From Hymenobacter radiodurans (GTDB lineage Bacteria > Bacteroidota > Bacteroidia > Cytophagales > Hymenobacteraceae): a DNA stretch of 64,000 nt. The stretch lies in NCBI RefSeq assembly GCF_004355185.1, contig NZ_CP037922.1, positions 3,318,001-3,382,000 of the forward strand, read 5' to 3'. A program made the position numbers and the translations under genes. The notes beneath the pieces are model-generated. The model was not told the DNA's origin, made no database searches, and saw only the letters and a list, made by a program, of their open reading frames with translations. Below are positions 9,943-18,847 of this stretch, in pieces. The first letter of the stretch is position 1, and the number at the start of each line of letters is the position of its first letter.

Positions 9943-11265
9943 TTAATCGTAAACCTTGACCTCGGGAATGGGCACTACAAATTTGCCCCCCCAGCTACGA
10001 ACCTCCGCCATTTGTTCCATAATTTCTTCCCGCAGATTCCAGGGCAGAATCAGTACATAGTCAGGCTTGGTTTGCTTGATATGATTGGGGTGGAGAATAG
10101 GAATACGCGTACCGGGAAGGAAATTACCCTGTTTGTGGGGGCTCAAATCGACCGTATATTCCATGAAATCGGTACGAATGCCGCAGTAGTTGAGCAGCGT
10201 ATTGCCCTTGCCGGGCGCGCCGTAGCCGGCTACTTTCTTGCCCTCACGAGCGGCCTCAATTAGAAAATCCAGAAGCTTGCGTTTGGTTTCCTTTGTCTTC
10301 TCCTCAAAAGCTGCATACAAAGCCAAATCAAGGATGCCGGCTTCTACTTCGCGTTCCCGAAGCTCAGCCACCCGCTCCGTTACCGGTTGGGCCTCGTTAG
10401 CGGTGTGACGGGCAAAAATGCGTAGCGATCCACCATGGGTTGGCACCTCCTCCACATCAAATAACGTAAGGCCATGATGGGCGAAAATGCGCTCTACCGT
10501 ATTAAACGACAGGTAAGAGAAGTGCTCGTGATAAATCGTGTCAAACTGATTCCCCTCGATCAGGCGTAGTAAGTGCGGAAACTCCATGGTAATAACGCCT
10601 TCGGGCTTAAGTAGCACCTGCATTCCTCCCACAAAGTCATTGATATCAGGCACGTGAGCCAACACGTTGTTCCCTAGCAGCAAATCGGCCTGCCCCACCG
10701 TTGTGGCGATGTGCTGTGCCGTATCGCGCCCGAAAAAGCGCACCATTGTGTTAATGCCTTTTGCCTGAGCATATTCAGCTACGTTAGCAGCGGGCTCCAC
10801 TCCTAGTACTGGGACGCCTTTTTCCACGAAATACTGGAGCAGATACCCATCATTGCTGGCAATTTCCACTACCAAGCTACTGGAATCAAGAGCAAACCGC
10901 TCCGCAGCCATATCGGTGTAACGCTGCGCATGACGCAGCCACGATACTGAATAAGAAGAGAAGTAAGCGTAATCGTTGAAAACCTCTGTGGGGCTCACAA
11001 ACTCATCAAGCTGTACCAAGAAGCAGTCATTGCACACGCGGGCATGCAAGGGGTAAAAGGGCTCAGCCATATTGAATTCAGATGGCCGCACGTGGTTCTG
11101 ACACAGAGGCGATGTGCCCAAATTGACAAACGTGTGGGTGAGCGGCGTACCACAGAAACGACACGGACTAGCGGGCGGCGGTGCGAATTCGGGGTGAGCG
11201 TCTTCAACTGCGTTATTAGGCGTGGACAAGGCAGAAGCAGTGGATGATGGAGTAGATATTCCCAT
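9943..11265 (-). CDS. Sugar C-methyltransferase, class I SAM-dependent
   Basis: This has the three-part layout of NDP-keto-sugar C-methyltransferases such as TylCIII: an N-terminal zinc site (CRFCG near residue 38, CNDC further on), a central SAM-binding Rossmann domain with VVEIASNDGYLLQYF (about 135-150), and a C-terminal Methyltransf_14-type domain (KVAGYGAPGKGNTLLNYCG). It includes the HEHFSYLSF segment. It would add a branch methyl group to a deoxy-keto sugar. The start at 11265 (MGISTPS) is preferred over 11277, which adds four residues. A copy of the motif with seven C at 9985-9992 encodes the SWGGKF segment near the C terminus. It is co-oriented with the 3,5-epimerase upstream. Confidence 0.88.
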   Translation of the reverse strand: MGISTPSSTASALSTPNNAVEDAHPEFAPPPASPCRFCGTPLTHTFVNLGTSPLCQNHVRPSEFNMAEPFYPLHARVCNDCFLVQLDEFVSPTEVFNDYAYFSSYSVSWLRHAQRYTDMAAERFALDSSSLVVEIASNDGYLLQYFVEKGVPVLGVEPAANVAEYAQAKGINTMVRFFGRDTAQHIATTVGQADLLLGNNVLAHVPDINDFVGGMQVLLKPEGVITMEFPHLLRLIEGNQFDTIYHEHFSYLSFNTVERIFAHHGLTLFDVEEVPTHGGSLRIFARHTANEAQPVTERVAELREREVEAGILDLALYAAFEEKTKETKRKLLDFLIEAAREGKKVAGYGAPGKGNTLLNYCGIRTDFMEYTVDLSPHKQGNFLPGTRIPILHPNHIKQTKPDYVLILPWNLREEIMEQMAEVRSWGGKFVVPIPEVKVYD

Positions 11266-11391
11266 AAGGCGGGGCAAAAAAATTCGTTTAGGATCTAAAA
11301 AAGTAACTCAGCGACACAGATTCTATTTCAATTGCAGTTTAATGGTCGACCTATAACGGTGGGTAAAGCCTATCAGCATTACCCTTCCAAT

Positions 11392-11934
11392 TTACAGCTT
11401 GACCGCCATCTGAATATCCGGATGATTACGATCTTTCTCAGAAAGCAGCACAGGTTCAAAAGGCCATTCAATCCCAATAGCCGGATCGTTCCAGCGTAAA
11501 GCCCGCTCAGCGCCAGGTGTGTATTTGGCCGATATCTGATACGAAACGTCCGTGTTGTCTTGCAGTGTGATGAAGCCGTGCGCAAAATACTCGGGCACAA
11601 ATAGCATGCGGAAGTTATCGGCGGTCAGCTCCACTCCTACCCACTGCCCATACGTAGGCGACTGCTCACGCATATCCACAATCACATCATAAATGCCCCC
11701 CTTTGTGCAGCGCACAAGTTTGCTCTCGCCGTGGGGGGCAATTTGATAATGCATACCCCGCAAAGTGCCGCGCTTGGGGTTTGATGATATGCTCGACTGT
11801 AGAGGCGGCTGATGAATACCATGAGCGGCAAACTTATCCTCACACCACGTACGAGCAAAAAAACCTCGCTCATCCGATAACCGCTCTATATCGATGATAA
11901 AAGCGCCGGCTAGCTTAGTTTCGGTAAAGATCAT
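11392..11934 (-). CDS. dTDP-4-dehydrorhamnose 3,5-epimerase family protein
   Basis: This 180-residue cupin-fold epimerase is standard length for RfbC. It has DERGFFARTW near the N terminus, the catalytic-His segment GTLRGMHYQ and VPEYFAHGF. It epimerises C3 and C5 of a 4-keto-6-deoxy nucleotide sugar. The neighbouring cytidylyltransferase suggests that the substrate here is a CDP sugar rather than a dTDP sugar, but this is inferred. No rfbA, rfbB or rfbD lies in the window, so rhamnose synthesis is not supported locally. Confidence 0.87.
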   Translation of the reverse strand: MIFTETKLAGAFIIDIERLSDERGFFARTWCEDKFAAHGIHQPPLQSSISSNPKRGTLRGMHYQIAPHGESKLVRCTKGGIYDVIVDMREQSPTYGQWVGVELTADNFRMLFVPEYFAHGFITLQDNTDVSYQISAKYTPGAERALRWNDPAIGIEWPFEPVLLSEKDRNHPDIQMAVKL

Positions 11935-11995
11935 TACTTATGCGAATGAAAGCCTTCAACAAAAATGGCGTTGTGAGGCCTTGGTAATAAAAAGC

Positions 11996-13081
11996 TTAAA
12001 CGTTCGCAGACTCAGTAACAACGGCTGTATCAGCCCATTCCAAATCGGCAGTTAGCTGACCGCTTTCACGCAGGGCAGCAAGCACTTGTAGTCGCATGAG
12101 TTGTGACGAGCGGAAGCTGGTATCGTGGAAGCCCATGCTCATCAACCCATCCCGCAGTTCCGCTATGGTATCGGATAGAGTACGTTGAGGCTGGTGCTGG
12201 GGGGCTAATTGTCGAAACAGGCTAAAGTCGACGCGATACGACCGCTTATCCGGCGGTGCAGCAGCGTTCAGGCTAACAGCAGTACCGGGAATGGCAGCCG
12301 CTACTGCCTCTGCTAACTCACGTACCTGATAGTTCCACTGATCAGAACCCGCGTTTACAGCCAGAAAATCGCCCCCATTGTCCGCTTCCCTACTAATGGC
12401 CCATTCAATAGCCCGCGCCATATCCTGCACATGAATAAGTGGACGCCAAGGTGTGCCATCACTCAAAATATTGATCTCCCCCGCAGCTACCGCACCAGCC
12501 ACAAAGTCATTGACGACCAAGTCTAATCGCAACCGATCGCTCCACCCGCAGGCAGTGGCGAAGCGCAGGCAGGTAATACAAAAATTATCATCAGCCAAGG
12601 GCGCCAACTCTTGCTCGCTTAGCACTTTAGAGCGTGCATAAGCGGTGAGTGGGTTCAGGGTAGATGTCTCTGTTTTGGCTCCTTCGCCGCCAGCGCCATA
12701 CATACTACAGCTGCTGGCAAAAACAAACGCACGCACACCAGCTTCCTTAGCCCGTTGCGCCAGCCCAATCCCCGCCTGATAGTTTACAGCTAGGGTTACC
12801 TCCTCATAAGCTGAGCCCATTGGGTCGTTGGAAATCGCCGCCAGATGCACGATGGCATCAACACCTTGAAGTAACTCTGTGGGCAAGTCGCGCACGTCAC
12901 CAAAATGTTGCCGGTCAAGCCGCGATTCAGGCAAGCGGCCTGCGCCGGTAAGACAATGAGCAAAAAAACCCATGTCAAACCCAATCAGCTCAGCCGCAGG
13001 AAACTCCCGACGCAGGTGGCGCACGACGCCGGGCCCTACGTAGCCCATATTACCAGTAATGAGAATGCGTTGCGGTTTCAT
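11996..13081 (-). CDS. NAD-dependent sugar epimerase/dehydratase (extended SDR)
   Basis: This 361-residue extended short-chain dehydrogenase has the N-terminal nucleotide-binding motif TGNMGYVGPGV (about 9-19), DAIVHLAAISNDP, the catalytic SSCSMYG serine segment and YARSK with the catalytic Tyr and Lys. It is expected to act on a nucleotide-linked keto-sugar, as a 4-reductase or epimerase. Its place between rfbF and the 3,5-epimerase gene supports a role in a CDP-sugar pathway. The exact reaction cannot be assigned. A reverse motif copy at 12199 encodes LAPQHQ near the C terminus. Confidence 0.85.
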   Translation of the reverse strand: MKPQRILITGNMGYVGPGVVRHLRREFPAAELIGFDMGFFAHCLTGAGRLPESRLDRQHFGDVRDLPTELLQGVDAIVHLAAISNDPMGSAYEEVTLAVNYQAGIGLAQRAKEAGVRAFVFASSCSMYGAGGEGAKTETSTLNPLTAYARSKVLSEQELAPLADDNFCITCLRFATACGWSDRLRLDLVVNDFVAGAVAAGEINILSDGTPWRPLIHVQDMARAIEWAISREADNGGDFLAVNAGSDQWNYQVRELAEAVAAAIPGTAVSLNAAAPPDKRSYRVDFSLFRQLAPQHQPQRTLSDTIAELRDGLMSMGFHDTSFRSSQLMRLQVLAALRESGQLTADLEWADTAVVTESANV

Positions 13082-13137
13082 ATATCAAGTTAGAAATTGA
13101 GCATTATCCAGTAGCTCTGCGCTTGGTACTCAATAAC

Positions 13138-13995
13138 TTATTTAATTAACAAAGGAGGCTGACCTACATAGTGCTCATGCCCTGAAGTACTGGCAACATG
13201 ACTGGTAGCAGACTGATCATTCCATACTTTCCACTTCGCTTTACCAGCGGCCCACATTTCCTCCAGCAAGTTACGGTCGCGCAGGGTATCCATAGGTTGC
13301 CAAAAGCCGGTATGACGGTAGGCGACCAATTGATTATCTGCTGCCAACTGCTCCAGGGGGCCTTTTTCCCACACCGTTGCATCGGTTTCGATGTAATCCA
13401 ATACTTGTGGCTCTAGGACAAAAAATCCTCCGTTAATCCACGGCGATTCTCCACCCTCGGGCTTTTCAGTAAAGTTTGAAATCAGGCTACTATCCTCCGT
13501 AAGGTTGAAGACGCCAAAACGGCCGGGTGGGCGTACAGCCGTGAGCGTAGCCAAGGCACCCTGCTGCCGATGATAAGCAATGGATTCACGAACATTCACG
13601 TCACTCACGCCATCACCGTACGTAAGGCAAAAAGTGTTGCCGTCCAGATAATCGCGTACTCGGCGCAAACGCCCCCCAGTCATGGTTTCCTCGCCTGTAT
13701 CGACCAAAGTCACAGTCCAAGGCTCAGCGCGGTTGCGGTGCACAGTCATCTCGTTGCGGTCCAAACGAAATGTTACGTCGGCATTGTGCAGGAAATAGTC
13801 GGCGAAATACTGTTTAATCAGATGGCCTTTATAGCCACAGCACACCACAAAATCAGTGATACCATGGTGGGCATATATCTTCATGATATGCCACAGAATT
13901 GGCTTGCCGCCCACTTCCACCATTGGCTTCGGTCGGACGCCGCTTTCCTCGCTGATACGAGTACCATAGCCACCTGCTAGTATAACTGCTTGCAT
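13138..13995 (-). CDS. rfbF: Glucose-1-phosphate cytidylyltransferase
   Basis: This enzyme forms CDP-glucose from CTP and glucose-1-phosphate, the first step of CDP-3,6-dideoxyhexose and related branched-sugar pathways. The signature [17 protein letters not shown] and [20 protein letters not shown] are present, followed by [13 protein letters not shown] and TYGDGVSDV. Starting at 13995 places the nucleotide-binding motif at the very N terminus as in the family. A longer frame from 14037 adds 14 hydrophobic residues that look spurious. The C terminus runs about 28 residues past the usual RfbF length. A gene for CDP-glucose 4,6-dehydratase (rfbG), normally next to it, is not in this window. Confidence 0.92.
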   Translation of the reverse strand: MQAVILAGGYGTRISEESGVRPKPMVEVGGKPILWHIMKIYAHHGITDFVVCCGYKGHLIKQYFADYFLHNADVTFRLDRNEMTVHRNRAEPWTVTLVDTGEETMTGGRLRRVRDYLDGNTFCLTYGDGVSDVNVRESIAYHRQQGALATLTAVRPPGRFGVFNLTEDSSLISNFTEKPEGGESPWINGGFFVLEPQVLDYIETDATVWEKGPLEQLAADNQLVAYRHTGFWQPMDTLRDRNLLEEMWAAGKAKWKVWNDQSATSHVASTSGHEHYVGQPPLLIK

Positions 13996-14181
13996 GAGAA
14001 ATAAAGTAAGAGAAAGAGATAGATAAGAAATTAGCAAATATTACTCCATCACGAAATGACCTCGCTAATTTACTTACTCATGCTTTATATAATTATAATT
14101 AATAATACAATACTTGTATTTTAATCTATTCCAGTATGAATGGCATCTCCTAACGCTTCAGTTGTGAAGTGAATACTTCTC

Positions 14182-14964
14182 TTAGGAAACGGTCTTCAAG
14201 TTATTTCCAGTCCGAAATATGGTCCGCTGCGCCATCAAGTATAGAAAGTGTGAATTGGTAATTAAATAGCGACGCCACAGTCGTTTTGGCTCTAGCCACA
14301 GCCGATAAGCCCACTCCAGCCATAGCTTACGCGCCCACGTTGGCAAGCGCTGCTCTAGGCCCGCATACACTGGGAAAGCTTGTCCTACTCCCAGCATACA
14401 GGCACGAATTTGTCCTTGGTGATTAGCCATCCAGCGTTCCTGGCGTGGGCAGCCTAACGCCACAAAAACTAGATCAGGGTCGGCGGCGTTGATGGCGGCT
14501 ACTTCGGCAGCATCTTCTTCAGGACTAAGTGGGCGAAAGGGTGGCGAATGTGTGCCCGCTATTCGTAGGGTAGGCAGTTCACGCCGGGCACGGGCGACCA
14601 TAGTAGCCAATACCTCTTCGGTAGTGCCATAAAAATAAACGGACTGGTTGCGTTGAGCTGCCTCAGCAAGTAAAGCAGGTAGCAGATCCATGCCTGCTAC
14701 GCGTTCCTGCTGTTGACCATGAAACCAGCCCACGGCTGCAGCCACGGGGCTGCCATCGGGGGATACAATGGCGGCACCATCCAATATTTTACGAAAGCTG
14801 GGATCGTTGTGGGCTTCTACCAACATATGTACGTTGGCAAAGCAGACGTAAGCAGACGAACGCGCAGCACCGAGTTGCAGGATCGTATCAATAAAGTCAG
14901 TCCGGTTGCCCGTCGAGATACGAGTATCCAAGACAAGTTGGCGTGGTAGAGCGGAAAGTGGCAA
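14182..14964 (-). CDS. WecG/TagA/CpsF-family glycosyltransferase
   Basis: This 260-residue GT26 enzyme typically adds the second sugar (an N-acetylmannosamine-type residue in characterised members) onto an undecaprenyl-linked first sugar. Family features present are the FANVHMLVEA segment, SPDGSPV (usually DGMP), GVGQAFPVYAG and LGCPRQERWM (about residues 167-176). It acts at the inner face of the membrane. It lies between the sugar-transferase gene and rfbF, with a terminator-like hairpin upstream and a 186-base AT-rich gap downstream, so it may be transcribed separately. Confidence 0.88.
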   Translation of the reverse strand: MPLSALPRQLVLDTRISTGNRTDFIDTILQLGAARSSAYVCFANVHMLVEAHNDPSFRKILDGAAIVSPDGSPVAAAVGWFHGQQQERVAGMDLLPALLAEAAQRNQSVYFYGTTEEVLATMVARARRELPTLRIAGTHSPPFRPLSPEEDAAEVAAINAADPDLVFVALGCPRQERWMANHQGQIRACMLGVGQAFPVYAGLEQRLPTWARKLWLEWAYRLWLEPKRLWRRYLITNSHFLYLMAQRTIFRTGNNLKTVS

Positions 14965-15025
14965 TGGGTAATTTGTGATTAGTAAGAAACTATGCTCGGC
15001 GGGAGCTAAAATCAGAAATTATAAG

Positions 15026-15081
15026 AAAAGGCCCCTGTCACAGTTCTCGACGATAGTCGTACGAACGGGGCAGGGGCCTTT
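15026..15081 (-). terminator. Terminator hairpin after the polyprenyl sugar-transferase gene
   Basis: AAAAGGCCCCTG (15026-15037) pairs with CAGGGGCCTTT (15071-15081) around a 33-base loop that holds its own small hairpin (CGAC/GTCG). Read on the minus strand it follows the gene ending at 15136 and ends in a T run. A solitary motif copy (15120) lies between gene and hairpin. Confidence 0.7.
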
Positions 15082-15135
15082 ACGCAAAGTGATAGTAGTT
15101 GGATACACGGGCCAAATTTGCCCCCCAGCGATAGT

Positions 15136-16530
15136 TTAGTATGCGTTCTTCTCGCCGCGAACCATATTCCAAACTGTCTGGAAGATGATCTTCATGTCCA
15201 AGCCAAATGACCAGTTCTGCACATACTTCAGATCATACTCGACACGCTTCTCCATGGTACCAGCCTCGCGGGTTTCGCCACGGTAGCCATTTACTTGGGC
15301 GTAACCCGTGATGCCTGGGGTAACAGCATGACGCATCTGATATGTACGGATGTGCTTAGAGTATTCTTCCAGTTGCGAGAGCATGTTGGGGCGAGGACCT
15401 ACCACCGACATCTGGCCCATCAGTACGTTGAAGAATTGAGGTAACTCATCAAGATTATACTTGCGCAGGTACTTTCCAATGCGAGTGATCCGCATATCGT
15501 TTTTTGTAGCCTGCAACTCCGTTTGGCCATGGTTAGCTTGCATCGTGCGAAGCTTGTAGCAAGGAAACAGTTGGTTACGCTTGCCGGGACGCAGTTGCTT
15601 GAAGAAGATCGGGCCGGGAGAATCGAGTTTGATCAACAACCCTAAAATTCCCATCACTACCGGAAACACAGTGACGATAACTGTCAAGGAGAAGAATATG
15701 TCAAACAGACGCTTCATTGCCTGATTAGTACGCATTCCCAGAGGCTCATTCCGAATAGTGAGAATGGGCATGTGATCGTAGAAGTACACATTCACATCTT
15801 GGCGAACAGTACCACTAAAGTCGGGCACGATACGGAAGGAAAGGAAATGGTCGTCGGCGAAGCGCGACAGGTCCTCAATAAGATCACGCTGATCAAGCGG
15901 CATTGCAAAGTAGATTTCATCTACCTGCGTTTTAGAGCAAAACTCCTTTAGGTCTGCAATAGAGCCTTTTACGAGTGATTGAAGATGATCAGCAACCTTC
16001 TCATCAGTGAAGAAGCCCAAGAACTTGTTGCTTGGATCGTGTGACTCAAGAAAGCGCTGTAATTCCTGACCGCTATTGCCTGTACCTACAATAATGAAGT
16101 GGGTATGAGCCCGAGCAATGTGCGTGCAGTATAAACGGTAGCCAAAAGCCAGCAGAAAACGACCAAGCGCTACACCTACAACTGATAGAGAGTAAACTAA
16201 TACAATGTAGCGAACCATCAGCCACTCCGTATCGAACAGCATTGCGCCGGCCAGTACAAGGCTGGCATGAATCAGGAAGGTACGAATCAGATACAGGAGC
16301 TTCTCGGGATAGGTAATCAGCCGGTCTATGCGGTATATGTTAGCATACTCCTTCGACAGAATCCACCACAATAATCCGAAAATAGCGAAGAAGAAAGGGT
16401 AATAGCTGGTGAATTCCCAGCTATCTAATATAAAAAAGCCAGTTAGACGGAAAGCGCCAAAGATGATGAGCACGTCCACCACGGGCAAGATGATGCGCGA
16501 TGCATCAGTGTAGTGTTTGTAGCGTTCCAT
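15136..16530 (-). CDS. Undecaprenyl-phosphate sugar phosphotransferase (WcaJ-type)
   Basis: This 464-residue polyisoprenyl-phosphate hexose-1-phosphate transferase starts a repeat unit by moving sugar-phosphate onto undecaprenyl phosphate. Several N-terminal membrane segments (within residues 1-130) precede a Rossmann-like CoA-binding-type domain (FIIVGTGNSGQEL). One more membrane segment follows (about 275-300) and then the catalytic bacterial sugar transferase domain with KLDSPGPIFFKQ, PCYKLRTM, YNLDELPQFFNVL and GPRPNM, ending in PGITGYAQVNGYRGET. It is the first gene of the minus-strand cluster behind a long AT-rich upstream region. Confidence 0.92.
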   Translation of the reverse strand: MERYKHYTDASRIILPVVDVLIIFGAFRLTGFFILDSWEFTSYYPFFFAIFGLLWWILSKEYANIYRIDRLITYPEKLLYLIRTFLIHASLVLAGAMLFDTEWLMVRYIVLVYSLSVVGVALGRFLLAFGYRLYCTHIARAHTHFIIVGTGNSGQELQRFLESHDPSNKFLGFFTDEKVADHLQSLVKGSIADLKEFCSKTQVDEIYFAMPLDQRDLIEDLSRFADDHFLSFRIVPDFSGTVRQDVNVYFYDHMPILTIRNEPLGMRTNQAMKRLFDIFFSLTVIVTVFPVVMGILGLLIKLDSPGPIFFKQLRPGKRNQLFPCYKLRTMQANHGQTELQATKNDMRITRIGKYLRKYNLDELPQFFNVLMGQMSVVGPRPNMLSQLEEYSKHIRTYQMRHAVTPGITGYAQVNGYRGETREAGTMEKRVEYDLKYVQNWSFGLDMKIIFQTVWNMVRGEKNAY

Positions 16531-17341
16531 GAGTTAGTACAAGTAGGCAGTAGGCAATGAGGAAGTGGTGTTTGATGGTCTTGTACGCATGCAAAGTAAA
16601 AGCATTCTGTAGTTAAAACAATATTTTTTATAACTTTTTACCGTAAAAAGATAATATTTTGTTAATACAACAATAATATTCCGTTATCCAACTTTAGTAA
16701 ATCCAGTAAAAAGCACATATTTCTATATTATTTAGTGATTTTATGTCCTTTTACTCACAACTCTCTATAAGGTTTCATATAATTTCTGTCAAAATTGATA
16801 CCACCCAGGCTTTTAAGCCTGAATCTTAGTAAGACAAGCGCTAACGAGAAAGACAGTCAAAAAATCCACCCAAGCTCAACAGACACCAATTTTTATCGCA
16901 AACACCTCATTCATAGCCACTATCAACATATTAAATATACAATATTAATAGCCAAGTAGATAGTGAAATCATAGGTTAAAATAATTTTTGATAGCCTCGA
17001 AATAGTGTAGAAAAAGCTTAAAATATTTTCTTTTCGTTCAGTTAACCGCCAGAATGGGTAGTCTGACACAAGCCCCTAAGAACTATTACTTCACTGCAAT
17101 CCACTCTCTGCCTCTAGTGAGCGGACTTTATGCAACACTAACTTCTCGATTGGGCTGATAGAAATGCCTTTGATGTCAGTGAGCAGAGGTTAGGTGCTAT
17201 TTTGATGTTATAAACAGAAAAAAGCCCCCCAGAATGCTTGTTTGCTGATTTATCATTCTTGTAAAGTCTGATATAATGCTTCACTAAAGTGTCTTAGCTG
17301 GATTGTCACTGAAACTTACCGTCAAGCTTAAATTGGTTATT
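16531..17341. other. Long AT-rich divergent intergenic region
   Basis: About 810 bases separate the divergent polysaccharide locus and rpiA. No coding frame is convincing. It is markedly AT-rich between about 16600 and 17030. It has a small perfect hairpin (AGGCTTTTAAGCCT, 16808-16821) and a forward motif copy at 17224. The size suggests regulated promoters for the polysaccharide genes. Confidence 0.6.
16592..16622 (-). promoter_or_regulatory. Possible Bacteroidota-type promoter for the polysaccharide genes
   Basis: On the minus strand TACTTTG (16598-16592) resembles the -7 element TAnnTTTG with one position missing. ATTG (16622-16619) resembles the -33 element, at roughly the usual spacing, about 60 bases upstream of the sugar-transferase start. 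The match is imperfect. Confidence 0.3.
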
Positions 17342-18091
17342 ATGGCAAACTCTGAATTACGCGGCCTAGTAGACAACGAAAAACGGCGTGCGGCGGCGCA
17401 AGCCCTACACTGGGTGAGCGATGGTATGTTGGTGGGACTAGGCAGTGGTAGCACGGCTGCTTACTTCATTCAACTGCTTGGCGAAGCGCTTCAAGCAGGA
17501 AAGCTTCGAGTGCAGGCAACGGCTACCTCGCTGGCCAGTGAGACATTGGCTCGGAGTGTAGGCGTTCCGTTGTTAGCGCCCCGGCGCGGGTTGCGCTTTG
17601 ACCTGACCGTAGATGGAGCCGACGAAATTGACCCGCAACTCACTCTTATAAAAGGAGGTGGCGGTGCCTTGCTGCGCGAAAAGGTGCTGGCAACAGCATC
17701 AGATTATCTGTTGATTATTGCTGACTCCTCGAAGCTGGTGCCGCAACTGGGCCAGTTTCCGCTGCCCTTGGAAGTGGTACCTTTTGCGCTGCCTTGGGTA
17801 CTGGATGCCGTAGCGCAGCTCGGAGGCGAGCCAACAGTGCGGGTAGACAAGAAAAAAGCCCCCCAACCTGCTCTTTCCGACCAAGGCAACTTATTGGTGG
17901 ATTGTCATTTCCGCTCTATACCCGACCCGACGGAGCTTGCACTTCAACTGCAAGCCATTCCAGGTGTTGTAGAACACGGCTTATTTCTGGGTTTGGCACG
18001 TGCAGCTATTGTCGCTCAAGAGGAAAAGCTGCTTGTGCTGCGGCCCGGAGTTGCGCCGGCTGATGCAGTCGACTTTACAAAATTGCCTTGA
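17342..18091 (+). CDS. rpiA: Ribose-5-phosphate isomerase A
   Basis: This interconverts ribose-5-phosphate and ribulose-5-phosphate in the non-oxidative pentose phosphate pathway. Its 249 residues contain GLGSGSTAAYF, the catalytic DGADEID segment, KGGGGALLREKV and the C-terminal GVVEHGLFLGLA. The start at 17342 (MANSELRG) is chosen; an in-frame upstream codon at 17303 would add 13 unlikely residues. A forward motif copy at 17858 encodes KKKAPQP in a variable surface segment. The gene faces the gnd-zwf-pgl genes, 12 bases from the end of pgl, so the local pentose phosphate genes are convergent. Confidence 0.95.
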   Translation: MANSELRGLVDNEKRRAAAQALHWVSDGMLVGLGSGSTAAYFIQLLGEALQAGKLRVQATATSLASETLARSVGVPLLAPRRGLRFDLTVDGADEIDPQLTLIKGGGGALLREKVLATASDYLLIIADSSKLVPQLGQFPLPLEVVPFALPWVLDAVAQLGGEPTVRVDKKKAPQPALSDQGNLLVDCHFRSIPDPTELALQLQAIPGVVEHGLFLGLARAAIVAQEEKLLVLRPGVAPADAVDFTKLP

Positions 18092-18103
18092 CCTGAGTTG
18101 GTT

Positions 18104-18847
18104 CTATTTCTGACCATTCGGTAGTGCGGCAGCGGCAGCATCTAAAAACCACTGTAGCTCGCCGGAAGCAGCAGTAATAAGTTGGGCCGGAAACTCCTCT
18201 ACATTGCGTTCGGCGGTTAAGACGCGTTGCACGGCAGCGGCTTTATCAGCCCCATACACCAGAAAAGCAATAGCTTGAGCCTGATTGATAAGTGGCGCGG
18301 TAAGCGTTATCCGGTAAGCTTTCTTCTCTTCCACAAACACTTCCTTCGCCCCCACCCCGGTTTCATGCAGTACCGGAGTATGCGGGAACAAGGACGCGGT
18401 GTGCGAATTATCTCCCAGGCCCAATAGAACCAAGTCAAAGCGCGCTTGCTTTTGGCCGAAGTAGTCCTCAATGGTCTGAGTGTACTGCTGAGCCGCCTCT
18501 GCGGGAGCAAGCGCGGTATCAATAGCAAAAACCTGGGAGGATGCGATCTGCAAGGGGTCAAAAAGGGCCTTTTTGGCGAGCAGGTAATTGCTTTCCGGAT
18601 CGGTGTGGGGCACGTAGCGCTCATCACCGAAGAAGAAATCGACTTTTTCCCAAGCTACTCGGCTCCGGTACGATGATGAGGCTAGAAGCTCGTAGAATTT
18701 CTTGGGAGAATTGCCCCCCGATAACGCCACGGAGAAGCGGCCGTGCTTCGATATAGCCTGATTGGCCAACTCCACAAAGTAGTCAGCCAGGCCAGTGAGT
18801 ACCTCAGTGGGTGTGGCATAAATGTGCAGGCGGGGGGCTTTATTCAT
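18104..18847 (-). CDS. pgl: 6-phosphogluconolactonase
   Basis: This hydrolyses 6-phosphogluconolactone, the second step of the oxidative pentose phosphate pathway. The 247 residues show [38 protein letters not shown] and [16 protein letters not shown], all typical of the family. The start at 18847 ([13 protein letters not shown]) overlaps the restored zwf stop by eight bases, a translational-coupling arrangement. An apparent in-frame fusion to zwf is caused by a base missing near 18913 in zwf and is not considered real. A reverse motif copy at 18832 spans codons 3-6. Confidence 0.92.
   Translation of the reverse strand: MNKAPRLHIYATPTEVLTGLADYFVELANQAISKHGRFSVALSGGNSPKKFYELLASSSYRSRVAWEKVDFFFGDERYVPHTDPESNYLLAKKALFDPLQIASSQVFAIDTALAPAEAAQQYTQTIEDYFGQKQARFDLVLLGLGDNSHTASLFPHTPVLHETGVGAKEVFVEEKKAYRITLTAPLINQAQAIAFLVYGADKAAAVQRVLTAERNVEEFPAQLITAASGELQWFLDAAAAALPNGQK

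Noticed and set aside
9985..9992. Seven-C run in the C-methyltransferase as a frameshift
   Set aside because: The frame is intact; the extra base comes from the Trp codon before Gly-Gly-Lys.
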